From the NCBI GenBank assembly GCA_009760855.2, contig WPIO01000014.1, positions 4,818,001 to 4,882,000 on the forward strand: a DNA stretch of 64,000 bases. The letters are read 5' to 3'. Positions within the stretch are counted from its first letter, which is position 1, and each line of letters begins with the position of its first letter. The notes below the pieces were generated by a model, which saw only the letters and a program-made list of their open reading frames with translations, was not told where the DNA came from and did not search any database. The stretch comes from Cristatella mucedo. Taxonomy: Eukaryota > Bryozoa > Phylactolaemata > Cristatellidae. The translations under genes and the position numbers were made by a program. Shown in pieces: positions 1 to 11,481 of this stretch.

Positions 1-85
1 CAACAGGCTCGCGCTCGTGGGCGCGCGCTGTCAACATTTCTCGCCTCCTGACACCACCGAGCGCTACTACAGTTTCTTGTTCGTT

Positions 86-170
86 AATAATAATGATAAT
101 GCACTAGATAAAGCGCCCTCAGAGAACTCAATCTCTTTCATGGCGCTTTACAGTTGTTGCAGAATTCACT
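86..170 (-). mobile_element. LINE-A 3' end fragment
   Basis: Isolated 3' terminus of the LINE-A family in reverse orientation: an AAT-type tail, then the hairpin segment with GCGCC/GGCGC and AGAGA/TCTCT arms, then the first bases of the 3' UTR. It has no coding part. It matches the tails at 2166, 11600, 37328 and 58036. Confidence 0.75.
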
Positions 171-579
171 TCCGAAAGCCTTAGTTCTTGCAAACATCGT
201 ATGCGGAAACCGATACAGCTGAGACCTTTTTTAAAGCTTATCTGTTTGTTGTTTGACCGTGGCGCGTAAGAAATTGCGTGCCTATAGACGTCTAAATGCT
301 TATCGCTTCGGGCTGCTGGGTCTGCCAAACCGGCGGCGCGTTAGATACGCCGGCGGCTAGTGACCTGCGTGTTAATTATGAGCGTGCATACCTATTATCG
401 CTTCGCTATCGCAATTCAAATGCATTCCTAGATGTTACTGCTGTTGCTAGGGTCCGTGAATTATGCATTAACGAAAGAAAAACGCCCCGGAGTCAACGCA
501 AAGGCTGGGGCCGAGAGCTCAGGCACCGTTCGTTTGGCGGGAGCTGCAAGCTGAGTACCCGCTCCGTTTGGTATTCCTA
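171..579. other. No recognised gene or repeat
   Basis: Mixed-composition DNA with only short overlapping open frames of no recognisable domain. I see nothing supportable here. Confidence 0.5.
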
Positions 580-2165
580 GAATTGTCTCGAGCCGATCAT
601 TTCCTTCTTCCTCAAGAGTCACTGTGAATCTCTCTAACTTAAGCGTCATCAAGCTTGCTCTTACTGCGGTGGCCCAACTTAATGCTTGTCTTTGGAATCC
701 TCACTCGAAGCTATAAACCCCTTTTTAAATAAGCGACCTTAATTCTGAGAAAGGTCTCGACCTGCTCGCCTTGACTGAAACTTGGCTAAAATTGGTTAAC
801 TGCCCAACAATTAAAGACGCAATCCCAACTGGCTTCTCTTTTTTCACTACCCGGCATCAATCAAAATTGAAGGTTGAGTCGCTATTCTCACACGCTAGAA
901 CTTCGATTTCAAACCTTTTGCAGTACTATCGAAGCAGTCTTTCGAATCTATCGTCTTGAGTTCACCCAACAACAAGCTGCCGATGGTGGCAGTAGTCTAT
1001 CGCCAACCAGGTACCAAGCCATCCTTTATTTCAGATTTATCTGATCTTATTTTGATTTTGTGTGCAAGAAATTGATCTTTCCTCATTATGGATGATTTTA
1101 AAATTAATTTCGATAACATATCTGACGCCTTCAGCACTGAATTTCGTGCCCTGACTGACTCATTGTCTCTTGTGGCTCATGTGCACGTCCCTACTCACAT
1201 CAAGGGTCACACACTCAATCAGATTTTCTCATACAACTGCACTTTGTCACAAACAATTATAACCAAATTCTGCTTATCTGACCACATGCAGATCTCATTC
1301 AGTCTACAATGTGTGCCCTCCTCCTCATCATCTGAAATCGCCAGTGAATCGAAAAGCCTCAAGACCTCTGACATCGGTGCTGTTCGTGCGAGAATATCTG
1401 CTTCACCTCTGCTGCTCAATCCCTCTTCCGACCTGTGATCATTGGTAAATTTCTGCAACACGACACTAGTAGACATGCTCGACGAGTTTGCACCTCTGAC
1501 TAAGCACACTATGCGCCCTCGCTCGGACAGCATTCGGTTTACCACAGACATTAAACTAGCTAGGTCTACTAAGCACGTGCTTAAAAAAGCATACAAAGGA
1601 TCAGGACTGACTGTCCATCGACAGGCATACGACGACTACTGTAGATCGTACCATCAATCCAAGCAAAAGCCAAGGTAGACTTCTATAAAATTATTGTTTA
1701 ATCACAGATTCACAATTCAAAAATGCTGATGTCGACGATCAACCATCTCCTTAACTGCTCCTAGGCTTGATCCCTACCTAGTGATCCCTGTGATGAGCTT
1801 GTTTCTAGGTGATCGTTTTTAGCTTCTTTGTCACAAGATAGACAAGATCAGGGAGTCCATTATTAAGATGGCAACATCCCATGGAATCCCGTCCTTCAAG
1901 GCCATGCAGCACTATAATGTCTACATTCAAGAAGGTCACAAATGACATCGTCCTGAAGTTTATATCCCATTCACTGTTCTGCTTCTACGATGCATTGATC
2001 TGCGGCTTTCATGCATAACTAACATCATAAATATGTCATTAGCCTCAAATCATGTCCCAGCACCTTTCAAAAGGGCTGTAGTCAGGCAAATACTCAATAA
2101 AACAACACTAGACCAAGAGAACTTAGCAACTTCCGCCCAGTCTCCCTTCTACCGTTTCTATCAAA
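580..2165 (+). pseudogene. LINE-A copy, endonuclease half and start of reverse transcriptase, decayed
   Basis: This is the 5' half of a CR1/L2-type non-LTR retrotransposon. The APE-type endonuclease begins near 760 with the motif LDLLALTETWL (760-790). Its C-terminal part at 1088-1438 has the signature LVAHVHVPTHIKGHTL followed by a FxLSDHMQ-like block that corresponds to the final endonuclease strands and conserved SDH. The linker to the reverse transcriptase is at 1442-1678, and RT block 1 (ASNHVPAPFKRAVVR) is at 2033-2110. Stops and frameshifts separate these blocks, so the copy is inactive. It ends where the oppositely oriented copy begins at about 2166. The families and domains are established knowledge. 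The exact 5' boundary is inferred and uncertain. Confidence 0.8.
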
Positions 2166-4955
2166 TAATAATGCACTTGATAAAGCACCCTCAGAGAACT
2201 CAATCTCTTTCAATGTGCTTTACATTTGCTGCAAAGGGAAACACGATTAAATCGTGAGTAATATCATGCTTGATAAAAACATGAATAACATGGTTAGGGG
2301 TGGCATGCACAGGGTAAGCATGCAAGTGTGGTTAGTGACAGCATTGACTGTGTCAGCATGCATAAGCACATTAAGGACGAATCACAGGGACCCACTAAAT
2401 GCTGTCCTAAATAGGTGTCTTTTTAAGTTCTTTTTAAATGTGGTCAGGTCAGGGGATGTTCTGACGCATGTCGGGCGTGAGTTCCAGGCTTTGGGAGCAT
2501 GCAAACTAAATGCACGGTCTCCAAAGGATTTGAGGTTTGTACGAGGTATTGGCAAACTGTTGGACTCCGAAAAGCGGGTGGTACGATGCTTGGCCTGGTG
2601 AGGGAGTAGATCTGAGAGATAGGCTGGAGCCAAAGAATGAAGTGACCTAAAAGTGAGTGAAAAAACTTTGAAGTCGGTCCGTTGCTTGACTGGTAGCCAG
2701 TGCAGGTCCGCGAGAAGTGGTATGATGTGGCAACTGCGCCGTTCACGACAGACAAGCCTAGCTGCGGAGTTTTGCACAAGCTGCAATCGCCTGATTGCAC
2801 ATGCCGGTAGGCCAGCAAGCAGCGAGTTACAGAAGCCAAGTCGGGATGTCACAAATGCATGGACCAACTTAGACGTGGTATCCTTATCTAAACAAGCCCA
2901 AATTTTAGCAATGTTATGTAGCTGAAAGTAGGCAGATTTGACTGTGGAGCTGATGTGGTCGTCTAACGAGAGGTCACTTTGGAACATGACACCTAGATTT
3001 CGAGCTGATTCAACAGGAGATATGAAGGCAGAGCCAATTTTGAGTGTCAGCCTCTCCAATTTCTGAATCACACTGGGTTTGCCCATAACTATTGAGTTAG
3101 TTTTATCATCATTTAGTTTTAGAAAATTTGCTGCTATCCATGTGCGGATGTCGTCAATACATGCAGCGAGTGAGTTGAGAGAATTCGAGGTGCTCGAAGG
3201 CTGGGAGGGATCAAAGCAAAGGTACAACTGAGTGTCACCCACATAAAAGTGAAAGCCTAGATTGTGCTTGGCAATCACATCGGCAAGAGGGAGAGTATAA
3301 ACCGTGAAAAGAACCGGACCTAGCACGGAGCCTTGAGGTACCCCACATTTCAGAGGTGCCTCGGATGATCTTTGTCCATTCACGTCAATACTCCTGGAGT
3401 CTGCTACTGAGATAGGACCTGAACCATTGCAGAGCAGTGCCAGTGATGCCCGGGCGAGACGAGGGGTGCTCTAGAAGAACTTGGGGATCGATAGTATCAA
3501 AAGCTGCCGAAAGATCGAGCAAAACAAGCAGACACACTCTACATATGTCTGCATTCTTAAGTAGGTCGTTGTACACCCTAACCAATGCTGATTCTGTGGA
3601 GTGATTAGCTCTAAAGCCAGACTGGAACTTGCTAGCAAGGTTTGAAGTTTCAATATATGAGTTCAGCTGGTCCGCCACGACCCGTTCCAGTGTCTTTGAT
3701 AAAAATGGTAGAAAGGAGACTGGACAGTAGTTGCTCAAGTTTTCTTGGTCTAGTGTTGCTTTCTTGAGAAGTGGCCTGACTACAGCGTTTTTTGAAAGGT
3801 GCTGGGACATGACCTGAGGCTAATGACATATTAATGATGTTAGTTACGCATGGCAGCAGCAGATCAATGAAATGTAAGAGCAGGACAGTGGGAATAGGGT
3901 CCAAATGACTAGTTGTCTTTTTTGATTGGGATATGATCTTCAGGACGATATCACTAGGAACCTGCTTGAATGTAGACATTGAGGTGCAGCCAGGAATCGG
4001 CGAACAGCATTATAGGGGGGATGTTGTCATCGCAGGCATGGACTCCCTGATCTTGTCTATCTTCTGCACAGAGCAATCGGCTAGATCATCACAAGGATCA
4101 TCAGGTAAGGAGCTAATCTGGGAGCGGTTGAGAAGATGGTTGATCGTCGGCATCAGCATTTTTGGATTGTGCACCTGCGATTCAACAATATTTTTTATAG
4201 AAGCTAATATAATTATAAAAAATATAATTCATTTATACAGCGCCCCAAGAAAACTTAATCTCTATTCAGGCGCTTCACATGTGCCTCGGGGCTCGAGCTC
4301 ACGACCTCAGTCAGACCTTGGTCAGGGCGAGCACCTTAACCGCTAGACCAATCCAGCTCGGCTAGATTTGGCCTTTGCTAGGATCGATTGGTACGACCTA
4401 CAGTAGTCTTCAAATGCCTGTCGATGGACAGTCAGTCATGATCTTTTGTATGCTTTTTCAAGCTTCTGCTTAGTAGACCTGGCTAGTTTAATGTCTGTGG
4501 TAAACCACAGCCCGTCTGGGCGAGGGCGTACAGTCTGCTTGGTCAGAGGTGCAAACTCGTCGAGCGTGTCAGCTAGTGTCGTGTTGTAGCTATCTACGAA
4601 TGATGACAGATCGGGGGGGGGGGAGGACTGAGCAGCAGAGCCGAGGCAGATTTTCTCGCACGGACAGCATCGATGTCAAGGGTCTTGAGGTTTCGCGATT
4701 CACAGGTTATTTTAGAGGAGGAGGTGGGCACACACTGTAGATTGAATGAGATCTGCATGTGGTCAAATAAGCAGGATTTGGTAATAATTGGTGATGACAA
4801 AGTGCATTTGTATGAGAAAATGTGGTCGAGTGTGTGACCATTGAAGTGAGTAGGGCCATGCACGTGAGCCACAAGAGACAATGAGTCAGTCAACGCACGA
4901 AATTCAGGGCTGAAGGCGTCAAAGACACGAACTAGTAGTGACAGATCAGCTGAAC
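2166..4955 (-). pseudogene. LINE-A copy (endonuclease + reverse transcriptase), frameshifted, with nested SINE-1
   Basis: Read on the reverse strand from 4955 to 2166. The endonuclease C-terminus lies at 4594-4974 (VHGPTHFNGHTLDHIFS, then SCLFDHMQ). A linker follows, interrupted by SINE-1 at about 4205-4362. The reverse transcriptase N-terminal blocks are at 3385-3979 ([17 protein letters not shown] at about 3500) and the RT core and C-terminal domain at 2382-3383 ([22 protein letters not shown]). The catalytic YxDD box reads FYVGDTQ, so the first catalytic aspartate is lost. A frameshift separates the two RT parts near 3384. The protein ends FRTAFSGSL, followed by about 220 bp of 3' UTR and the hairpin tail at 2166-2225. 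An active element would encode target-primed reverse transcription; this copy cannot. Confidence 0.88.
4205..4362 (-). mobile_element. SINE-1 (tRNA-derived, LINE-A tail), nested in LINE-A
   Basis: On the reverse strand it starts with a tRNA-like head: an A-box-like TGGTCTAGCGGTTAAGG and a B-box-like GTCGTGAGCTCGAGC. It continues into a body ending with the LINE-A-type hairpin (GCGCC, AGAGATTAAGTTTTCT, GGGCGC) and an AT-rich tail. It interrupts the linker of the surrounding LINE-A. The uninterrupted sequence is preserved at about 60225-60245 (atagtagctagacttgg), which locates the insertion at GCTA. Confidence 0.8.
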
Positions 4956-6305
4956 TCATATATTGAAACTTCAAACCTTGCTAGTAAGTTCCATACAGGT
5001 TTCAGAGCTAATCACTCCACAGAGTCAGCATTGCTTTGGGTGTATATTAAGGAATGCAGGCATAGGTAGAGTGTTTCTGCTTGTTTTGCTCGATCTTTTG
5101 GCAGCTTTTGGTACTATTGATCACCAAGTCCTTCTTGAGCGCCTCTGATCTCGCCTGGGCATCACTGGCACTGCATTGCAATGGTTTACGTCCTATCTCA
5201 GTGGGAGACCAGAGTATTGATGTGAATGGACAAAGATTATTCGGGAAACCCCTGAAATATGAGGTACCTCAGGGCTCTATGGTTGGTCCCGTTCTTTTCA
5301 CAGTTTATACTCTCCCTCTAGCCTATATGATTGCCAGGCACAATCTAGGCTTTCACTTCTATGCGGTTGACACTCAGTTGTACCTTTTATTCGATCCTTT
5401 TCAGCACTCCAACACGTCGAACTCTCTCAACTCTCTTGCTGTATGCATTGATGACATCTTCACATGCATGGCAGCAATCTTTCTAAATTAAATGATGATA
5501 TAACCAACTTATTAGCTATAGGCAAACCAAGTGTGATTCAGAAATTAAAAAGCTTAGCACTCAAAATCGGCTCTGCCAGTATATGACCGGTTGAATCTTT
5601 GCAAAATCTAGGTGTCATGTTCAAAAGTGAACTAAATTAAACAACCACATTAGCTCCACAGTCAAATCTGCCTACTTTTAGCTACACGACATTGCAAAAA
5701 TTCGAGCTTGCATAAACAGGGATACTGCATTAAAACTGGTCCATGCATTGGTGACATCCCATCTCGACTTCTGTAACTCCCTTCTTGCTAGTCTATCGGC
5801 CTGTGCAATCAGGCACCTACAGCTGGTGCAAAGCTCTGCAGCTAAGCTTGTCTGTCATTAGCATCGCAGCTGCCACATCACACCACTTCTCGCCGACCTG
5901 CACTGGCTCCTAGTCAAGAAACGCATTGACTTCAAGGTTTTGTCACTCACTTTTAAGTCCCTTAATTCTTGAGCTCCAGCCTACCTATCAGACCTACTAC
6001 CCCATCAGGTTAAGTATCGTACCACCAGCTTTTCGGAATCGAACTGTTTACCAATACCTCGTACGAACCTCAAATCTTTTGGCGACCGTGCCACTAGTTC
6101 GCATGCACCCTTCTCCTGGAGCTCACTCCCGACTTGCGGCATGACCTAACTAATATGTAATTCTTGTTGTGTATCGAGCACTCGACCGCCACAAACCATT
6201 CGAACGTGCTTCCTTTGCAGCAAATGTCAAGTGCCTAGAAAGAAATTGCGTTCTCCTATGGTGCTATATCAAATGTATTCTTCTTCTTATTATTATTATT
6301 ACCAT
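4956..6305 (+). pseudogene. LINE-A copy, reverse transcriptase to 3' end, decayed
   Basis: A 5'-truncated copy that opens in RT block 2 (DQLNSYIETSNLASK.FxTGFRANHSTESALL equivalent). It includes [17 protein letters not shown] at 5275-5330 and a degraded catalytic box FYAVDTQ near 5360. The C-terminal RT-associated domain is spread over several frames to 6140. It ends with the 3' hairpin (6230-6272) and a TTATTATTATT tail at 6280-6303. Many frameshifts make it an old copy. It lies head to head with the copy at 2166-4955, with the junction at about 4950. Confidence 0.83.
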
Positions 6306-6598
6306 TATCCGCGGGGAGGAAGGGACACGCTCAGACGTCAGTCGAAAATGAGCTCGCTTCGCGTCTTCGGCGAGAGCCTGCGACTACCGCGCGGGCGTCG
6401 GAGTCGGATCGTGGTAGCCGGCGTCTTCGCACCCCATTTGCGTGAGAACGCGCGAGGGCGCTGGCATGAAATTTTGCCGGTACATTATAATGACCGCGTT
6501 CTTCGAGATTCGCACCGCGGGCCGCCGCCGATTACCGGTCAATTTAAGCTCAATTAAGAGTGGATCGCGGCGAATCGTCGCATACGTTTTTAAGGAGG

Positions 6599-6644
6599 GA
6601 AGTTACAGCAGTCGACCCAACGAGCGGTCGACTACTGTAACTTC
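6599..6644. repeat. 19-bp inverted repeat with 8-nt loop
   Basis: The arms GAAGTTACAGCAGTCGACC (6599-6617) and GGTCGACTACTGTAACTTC (6626-6644) are complementary at 18 of 19 positions. They would form a hairpin in RNA or a cruciform in DNA. Confidence 0.85.
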
Positions 6645-7340
6645 AAGTCCTCAAGCTTTCTGCTTCCGGCGGCATATCGCGGGTTTGCCAAACTGCGCTT
6701 GCGCGACGCTAGGCCGTCGATGCAGCGGAGCGCCGCCATCATTCAGAGAAAGACCGGCCGCAGCGCAAGCTACCGCGCACGCGACCGTTGACAAGTTGAC
6801 AGCTGGCACGCGCCCGACGTAAACACGCTCGCATGCCCGCCCGCCAGCCCAGCTTGAACGCTAAATGGGTCAGCCAAAGGTGACCGCATCCGCTGCTCGT
6901 GTGTAAATGATTGCCGAGTCCCGTAGCTGGCTGATCTGGTCGGGGAAGTAAATTCACACCGCCCCGCCCCTTCAATCGGACGCTGCACTGGGTCAGAGCA
7001 TTGGCGACTCGAAGTGGCGGCGGGCGCCTGCGGCGGGTGATATATCGCGACCGGCGCGGACGGATGGAAGCGTGTCGGTAGCGTTGGGGGCGCGTTGGAG
7101 TGCGGTCCGAGGACGCACGGGCCAACCCACCTACAGTAGTTGCGCGTGGCGGAGCTGATAGAGATTAGAAAGTTGCGAGTCACTCGACGTATCGCTTGGG
7201 AGGGAAAGTAAATTCAAATCGTCCTCAATCTGGCTCCGCTGCGCCGGGTCAGACAGGGTCGGGTCGGGTCGGAATTGAGACTACAGCGATCTTAGGTAAA
7301 CTTCTTTCTTAGGAATTGTGAAGGAATATGCAGTCGAACG

Positions 7341-7393
7341 ATGCGATGCATCGCATACGCCTACAGTATTATGCACGTGCATGCATAATACTG
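7341..7393. repeat. Two adjacent perfect palindromes
   Basis: ATGCGATGCATCGCAT (7341-7356) is a perfect 16-bp palindrome. CAGTATTATGCA (7364-7375) and TGCATAATACTG (7382-7393) are a perfect 12-bp inverted repeat with a 6-nt loop. No known element is attached to them. Confidence 0.85.
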
Positions 7394-8178
7394 CGTAAAG
7401 GAAATATCGCAAAGTCCCGCGATTCTGAACCGTGAGCTCGGTCGCTGACTTTGAACTGAGAACCTCGTATGCAGTAGCCGCGAGACGCCGATGCGTACGA
7501 GCAGCGCATTATTTGATAACCTACTACGCAACGACACCGACGGAGGGCTCGCCGCGACCGGAAGCCAGTGCGTAGCTCGCGAGCCTGACCGCGGCGGCGG
7601 CGGCAGCCACACTCTCTTAGCCTGTCTCAGGCGGTTGTCGGGTCGCGGCGCCCGTCGGACGGAAGCAGCAATGCTCCGCGCGCGTCGCAGAGCAATCGGA
7701 GACTCTTCCGAAAGCTCCGCGTCAGCGATGCGATTGCGGGCGGCGCGGCCGGCCGGCGGTGCTTTGCACCGGGTGATAATGCACCAGCAATTGAAGGCCA
7801 CCTTGCCGTCGTTCGGCAAGCCGCCGCCGAGCCCGCGGAGGAGGAGGAGGAGGAAGACGTCCTAACAGATGCGACTCCATAAACAACATGTAAAGCCATT
7901 ATCAAAGTACACATCTGAGCGTGAGCTGCAGTAAGCTTGTAAGTGAGTCTGCCGGAAGTCACCTGCCGCATCAGCCATAGTATGCAGGTAGATGTTAGTG
8001 CTTGGGCAAATTTCGCGTTGCTGCTAGCAACTCTGGCGGGACTTCGAATGCTGCGTCATTACCGCTTGGCGTATTGAGAGCTTCAGGTCTACGCACATTG
8101 CATGCGCTGTGTACCTACCCGACATAGCGAGAGTCTCACGGACGGAACAATATTAGCTGCGTTAACGGTCTCATTTAT

Positions 8179-8325
8179 ATAGCGGCAAAAGCACCTTTGC
8201 TGCTTTCACCCCTTTGCAGTGGGCAATGAGAAATTTTCTTGCCGGTACGCAGCACTCAAACCCACGACCTATATCGTTCAGTCCGCGAGCATCTGCATTG
8301 TAGGCTTAGATCCAGTACATGCACA
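8179..8325 (-). mobile_element. Decayed SINE-2-like copy
   Basis: The reverse strand carries a B-box-like GTCGTGGGTTTGAGTGC followed by the CCCACTGCAAAG segment shared with other SINE-2 copies (for example 31985-32178). The A-box half is poorly preserved. Confidence 0.45.
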
Positions 8326-8367
8326 CTGCATGCACAGCACACATATCTCGGGTAAACCTCTATGTAC

Positions 8368-8370
<3 letters not shown>

Positions 8371-8417
<47 letters not shown>
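8371..8417. repeat. (TA)n microsatellite
   Basis: An uninterrupted TA dinucleotide run of about 47 bp. Confidence 0.97.
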
Positions 8418-8420
<3 letters not shown>

Positions 8421-8499
8421 GTAGTACGTAGAGCGTCTACATGTACCCTACACGTACGTATTAGAATATGTGAACAATTCCGGTTGTGGCTCAACAAAG

Positions 8500-8815
8500 C
8501 AAGCGAAAAACGGTGCTTGTTAGGTTGGAGTTTTCTTAAGCCCGCTCACACAGCCACAGCGTCTGTCCCTGTGCGAGACAAACTGGGAAGCATAGCAGAG
8601 TCGAGAGAAAGTCGGGAGGATAGTCCGAGGAAGTAAGGAGCGCCGAAGAAGCAACCCAGAATAAATAAAAAAAAGTGTATGATTCATGTCATGTCACGTA
8701 TCTCCGTCTGTAACTCAACAAAGTCATAAAGACCATGTGGGTGTTACGCAGGAGAGTTTTGTATAGCGCACTCACAGCCTAAGCGGCTTTCGGTGCAAGC
8801 ATTCGGTTCGCGGCA
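8500..8815 (-). mobile_element. LINE-B 3' end fragments (two pieces)
   Basis: 8690-8815 is the LINE-B terminus (TATCTCCGTCTGTAACTC, then CATAAAGACCATGTGGGTG and the GGAGAGTTTTGTATAGCGCA block), as at 39706, 48642 and 54625. The piece at 8500-8650 resembles the next part of the LINE-B 3' region (GGGAAGCATAGCAGAGTC). The order is rearranged relative to 48637-48840, so these are probably two insertions. Confidence 0.7.
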
Positions 8816-9189
8816 GAAGAGGCAGGAGTGGCAGGAGAGAAACTGTCGCCGCAGCGAACTCAGTATTGCGGATGGGGGATATGCAGTCTAGGGACGCGCT
8901 AAACGAAATCTGTTATCACCGATAATCTTAAAATAAAGAAGGTGAAGCTAAAGTGCTGGCCCTTAAAGTGCCCGAGGGTAAAAAGAGGCTGACAATCGTG
9001 CAGTAGTTCAGCGCAGTGTGGTAGAGCACTCTGAGCGGTTGGCCTTGAACTTGGCTCGGTACCCGTCGATCGTTGCTTGAGCAAAGGAGTCACTCGACTG
9101 AATTTATAAGTGACTAATATCATCTTTTATACGGAACGTGTGCATTTAAGTATCAAAACAGCTTGTGTCATGCAGATGGATACCTGCCT

Positions 9190-9330
9190 AGAGCTCTCCC
9201 ATTTCAACTCTGGTTTTGAGCCCCCTGCAGTAGGCAATTCTTTATTGGCGGCTGCAAGAGGAATGACAAGCGCTAAGGCTCTACTTCAGCTGTACAAATG
9301 AAGCTCTTGAATCAGTCTATTCAGCACTTT
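9190..9330 (+). mobile_element. SINE-2 fragment
   Basis: A B-box-like GTTTTGAGCCCCCTGCAG is followed by GGCAATTCTTTATTGGCGGCTGCAAG-type sequence. It ends in CTCTTGAATCAG, which matches the conserved 3' end (TGTTGAATCAGCT) of other SINE-2 copies. Confidence 0.55.
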
Positions 9331-10413
9331 TTACTTTACGGTATGCGCAGGCTCACCTAAGGCATACCTCATATGCCTGTAAATACGAATATGTCTACGT
9401 ATATATGTATAAGGATATACCTGCATTTAAGACCTAGTCAGAATTTGGAACTAGTCTCCCCAAAAGTCAGCACTGCTGCGAGCATGTACCCATCTCCTCA
9501 AGAATGTTGACTTAAAGTCTCTCAGCAAGTTCTGCTCAAGTTCTGTGTAACGCGAATACGAGTCCGATGAAGCCAAAAATATGAACGATAAACGAGATAA
9601 TAACGATAAAGCACCAGCGCCCAGCGGAGTGCTAAGCAACATATTTCGAATGAACCTCCATTCGACTACCAACGACATATATTCTCCAGCTGCCGTCTAT
9701 GGCAAGACCCAGACTCAAAGGTCGTAAGCAGATATCAAAGGGCAGTCAGTCACCTGAAGCAGATAGCAAGCAGATATAATAGGACCATAAAACGGCCAAA
9801 ACAAAGCATGAACATAAAACCCGAACGCTGTATCTCTGACCTTGGATATATCTCTGACCTTGGCTGCATCTCTCGGCAGTGTTTGATCAAATGGAGCACC
9901 TTCATGTGCGAGTCATCACTAGGATTGCATCGAAATGGCTTAGATCCTGTTGTAGTGGAAGCTTTCAGAATTCACACCTATCTACTGTTGAATTGGAAGC
10001 TCTGAGTTACGCTGGGTTCTGCCGCTCTCAAAGGAACGGCACTTGCATTTCACTAATTTCTTTTTATTTTTCCAAGGATGACGGCTGGTTTTGCTTAACC
10101 AAACTGCGGCTCTAAATGCCAAGACATGCGATCCCACGCTGACGATCAATACATACGAGACATGCCAAAGAGAATACTTAGTGAGTCGTGGTCACAGTTC
10201 AATTGGCGGAATCAATTTAGTGATGCGTGCGGTTAAGAGTAGTTGTGTTAAACACGAATACGGAATTGTTCTCGATGCAATACTAAGTCGTTTTGTCGAA
10301 TCTACGATACAATGGGAATGTCGAGCTGGAGGGCAGAGCTGAGGTGCAGTTGTTACGTTGACGAAAGGCACTGTAGCCACCTAGTTTTGCACCACCTATA
10401 AGGATGTTACTGC
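9331..10413. other. No recognised gene
   Basis: Ordinary AT/GC-balanced DNA with short chance open frames. A small local duplication of ATCTCTGACCTTGG is present at about 9830-9862. Confidence 0.5.
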
Positions 10414-11481
10414 GGAGTACGGACATTCCCCCTGAACGTTTCCCCCCTCCGGACATTCCCCCTGAACATTTCCCCCCCTGGGGTAGGACATTTCCCCCGC
10501 TATATGGTTTAGGTTTTAGGGTTTAGTGTTTAGGGTTTTAAGGTTTATAGTTTTTAGGGTTTAGAATTTAGGGGTTTTAGGGTTTAGAGTTTAGGGTTTA
10601 CTGTTTAGGGTTTAGGGTTGAGGGTTTTTAGGCTTTAGCGTGTAGGGTTGAGGGTTGAGGGTTGAGGGTTGAGGGTTTAGGGTTTAGAGTTTAGAGTTTA
10701 GGGTTTAGGGTTTACTGTTTAGGGTTTAGAGTTTAGGGTTGAGGGTTTTTAGGCTTTAGCGTGTATGGTTGAGGGTTGAGGGTTGAGGGTTTAGAGTTTA
10801 GGGTTTACTGTTTAGGGTTTAGAGTTTAGGGTTGAGGGTTTTTAGGCTTTAGCGTGTAGGGTTGAGGGTTGAGGGTTGAGGGTTTAGGGTTTAGGGTTTA
10901 TAGTTTAGGTTTTAGGGTTTAGTGTTTAGGTTTTAGGATTTAGGGCGGGCTGCGTCTCCGCGGCCTAAATCCACCCTCGCTCGTATTCCGCGCTTTAATT
11001 AGTGCGTATTAGGGCATAACTAGATCTCTCGAGGTCGAATTATACTCAGTAGACCTCTGAGGCTTAGCGCTCATTTGCAGGAAAGCTCCGCACCCCGCAG
11101 CGAGCGCCCGCTTTGATGGGTACAAACACGCGCCTGGCAGCGTCGAGCGGGACCTAACTTCCGCGGGACCAAACTGCATAGCTCGCCGCTCCCGCAGCCG
11201 CCGCAACCGCAGCCGCCGCAACCGCCGCCGCTCGCTCCATTAGAAACCATCCTTCCAATCCATCCATTCCTCTAATTACACTGAGTTGATTTTATTTTAA
11301 TAGAGCATGAACTTCATTTAATCATATATATATATATATATCTGTATTTTTAGTTATACATTCATCAACATAGGGGGAAATGTCCTACCCTGGGGGAATG
11401 CCCTAAGGTCCACCGGGGGAATGTTCGGGGGGAATGTCCGGGGGGGGGGAAACGTTCGGGGGAGGGAAATGTTCTACAACC
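10414..11481. mobile_element. Non-autonomous DNA transposon with long TIRs, 8-bp TSD and a TTTAGGG-like core
   Basis: The element is 1068 bp. It is bounded by the perfect 8-bp direct repeat GTTACTGC at 10406-10413 and 11482-11489. The terminal inverted repeats are 10414-10498 (starts GGAGTACGGACATTCCC) and 11373-11481 (reverse complement starts GGTTGTAGAACATTTCC). Both are built from repeated GRACATTYCCCCC units in the same order: GAACGTTTCCCCC, CCGGACATTCCCCC, GAACATT, then GTAGGACATTTCCCCC. The interior has a degenerate telomere-like array (10505-10943), a GC-rich stretch (10944-11240) and an AT-rich stretch (11270-11370). There is no transposase ORF, so it must depend on an enzyme in trans. 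An 8-bp TSD fits hAT, P, Merlin or Zisupton-type integration; which one applies is not resolved. Confidence 0.88.
10505..10943. repeat. Degenerate TTTAGGG / TTGAGGG array with higher-order structure
   Basis: Many variants of TTTAGGG, TTTTAGGG and TTGAGGG in one orientation. A higher-order unit containing TTTTTAGGCTTTAGCGTGTA recurs at 10625, 10746 and 10839. It is inside the DNA transposon, so it is not a chromosome end. Confidence 0.9.

Larger units (their letters stand above)
6306..8178. other. GC-rich unique DNA, no recognised gene
   Basis: CpG-rich sequence with many overlapping open frames on both strands (for example 7491-7865 forward and 7627-7971 reverse) that contain low-complexity Arg/Ser/Ala and no domain I recognise. 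Such overlapping frames are expected by chance in GC-rich DNA. It could be a CpG island or untranslated exon. Palindromes are listed separately. Confidence 0.45.

Noticed and set aside
6599-6644. microRNA precursor
   Set aside because: The stem is only 19 bp and the whole hairpin 46 nt, too short for a usual pre-miRNA.
9000-9070. Possible tRNA-like sequence (GGTAGAGCACTCTGAGCGGTT)
   Set aside because: Only an A-box-like stretch; no matching B box, body or repeat copy nearby.
10414-10498. CRISPR-like regular repeats
   Set aside because: The repeated GRACATTYCCCCC units have no unique spacers and are mirrored at the other end of a transposon; the host is an animal.
10505-10943. A chromosome end (telomere) or plant contamination
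   Set aside because: The array is degenerate, lies inside TIRs with an 8-bp target duplication, and has unique and animal LINE sequence on both sides.
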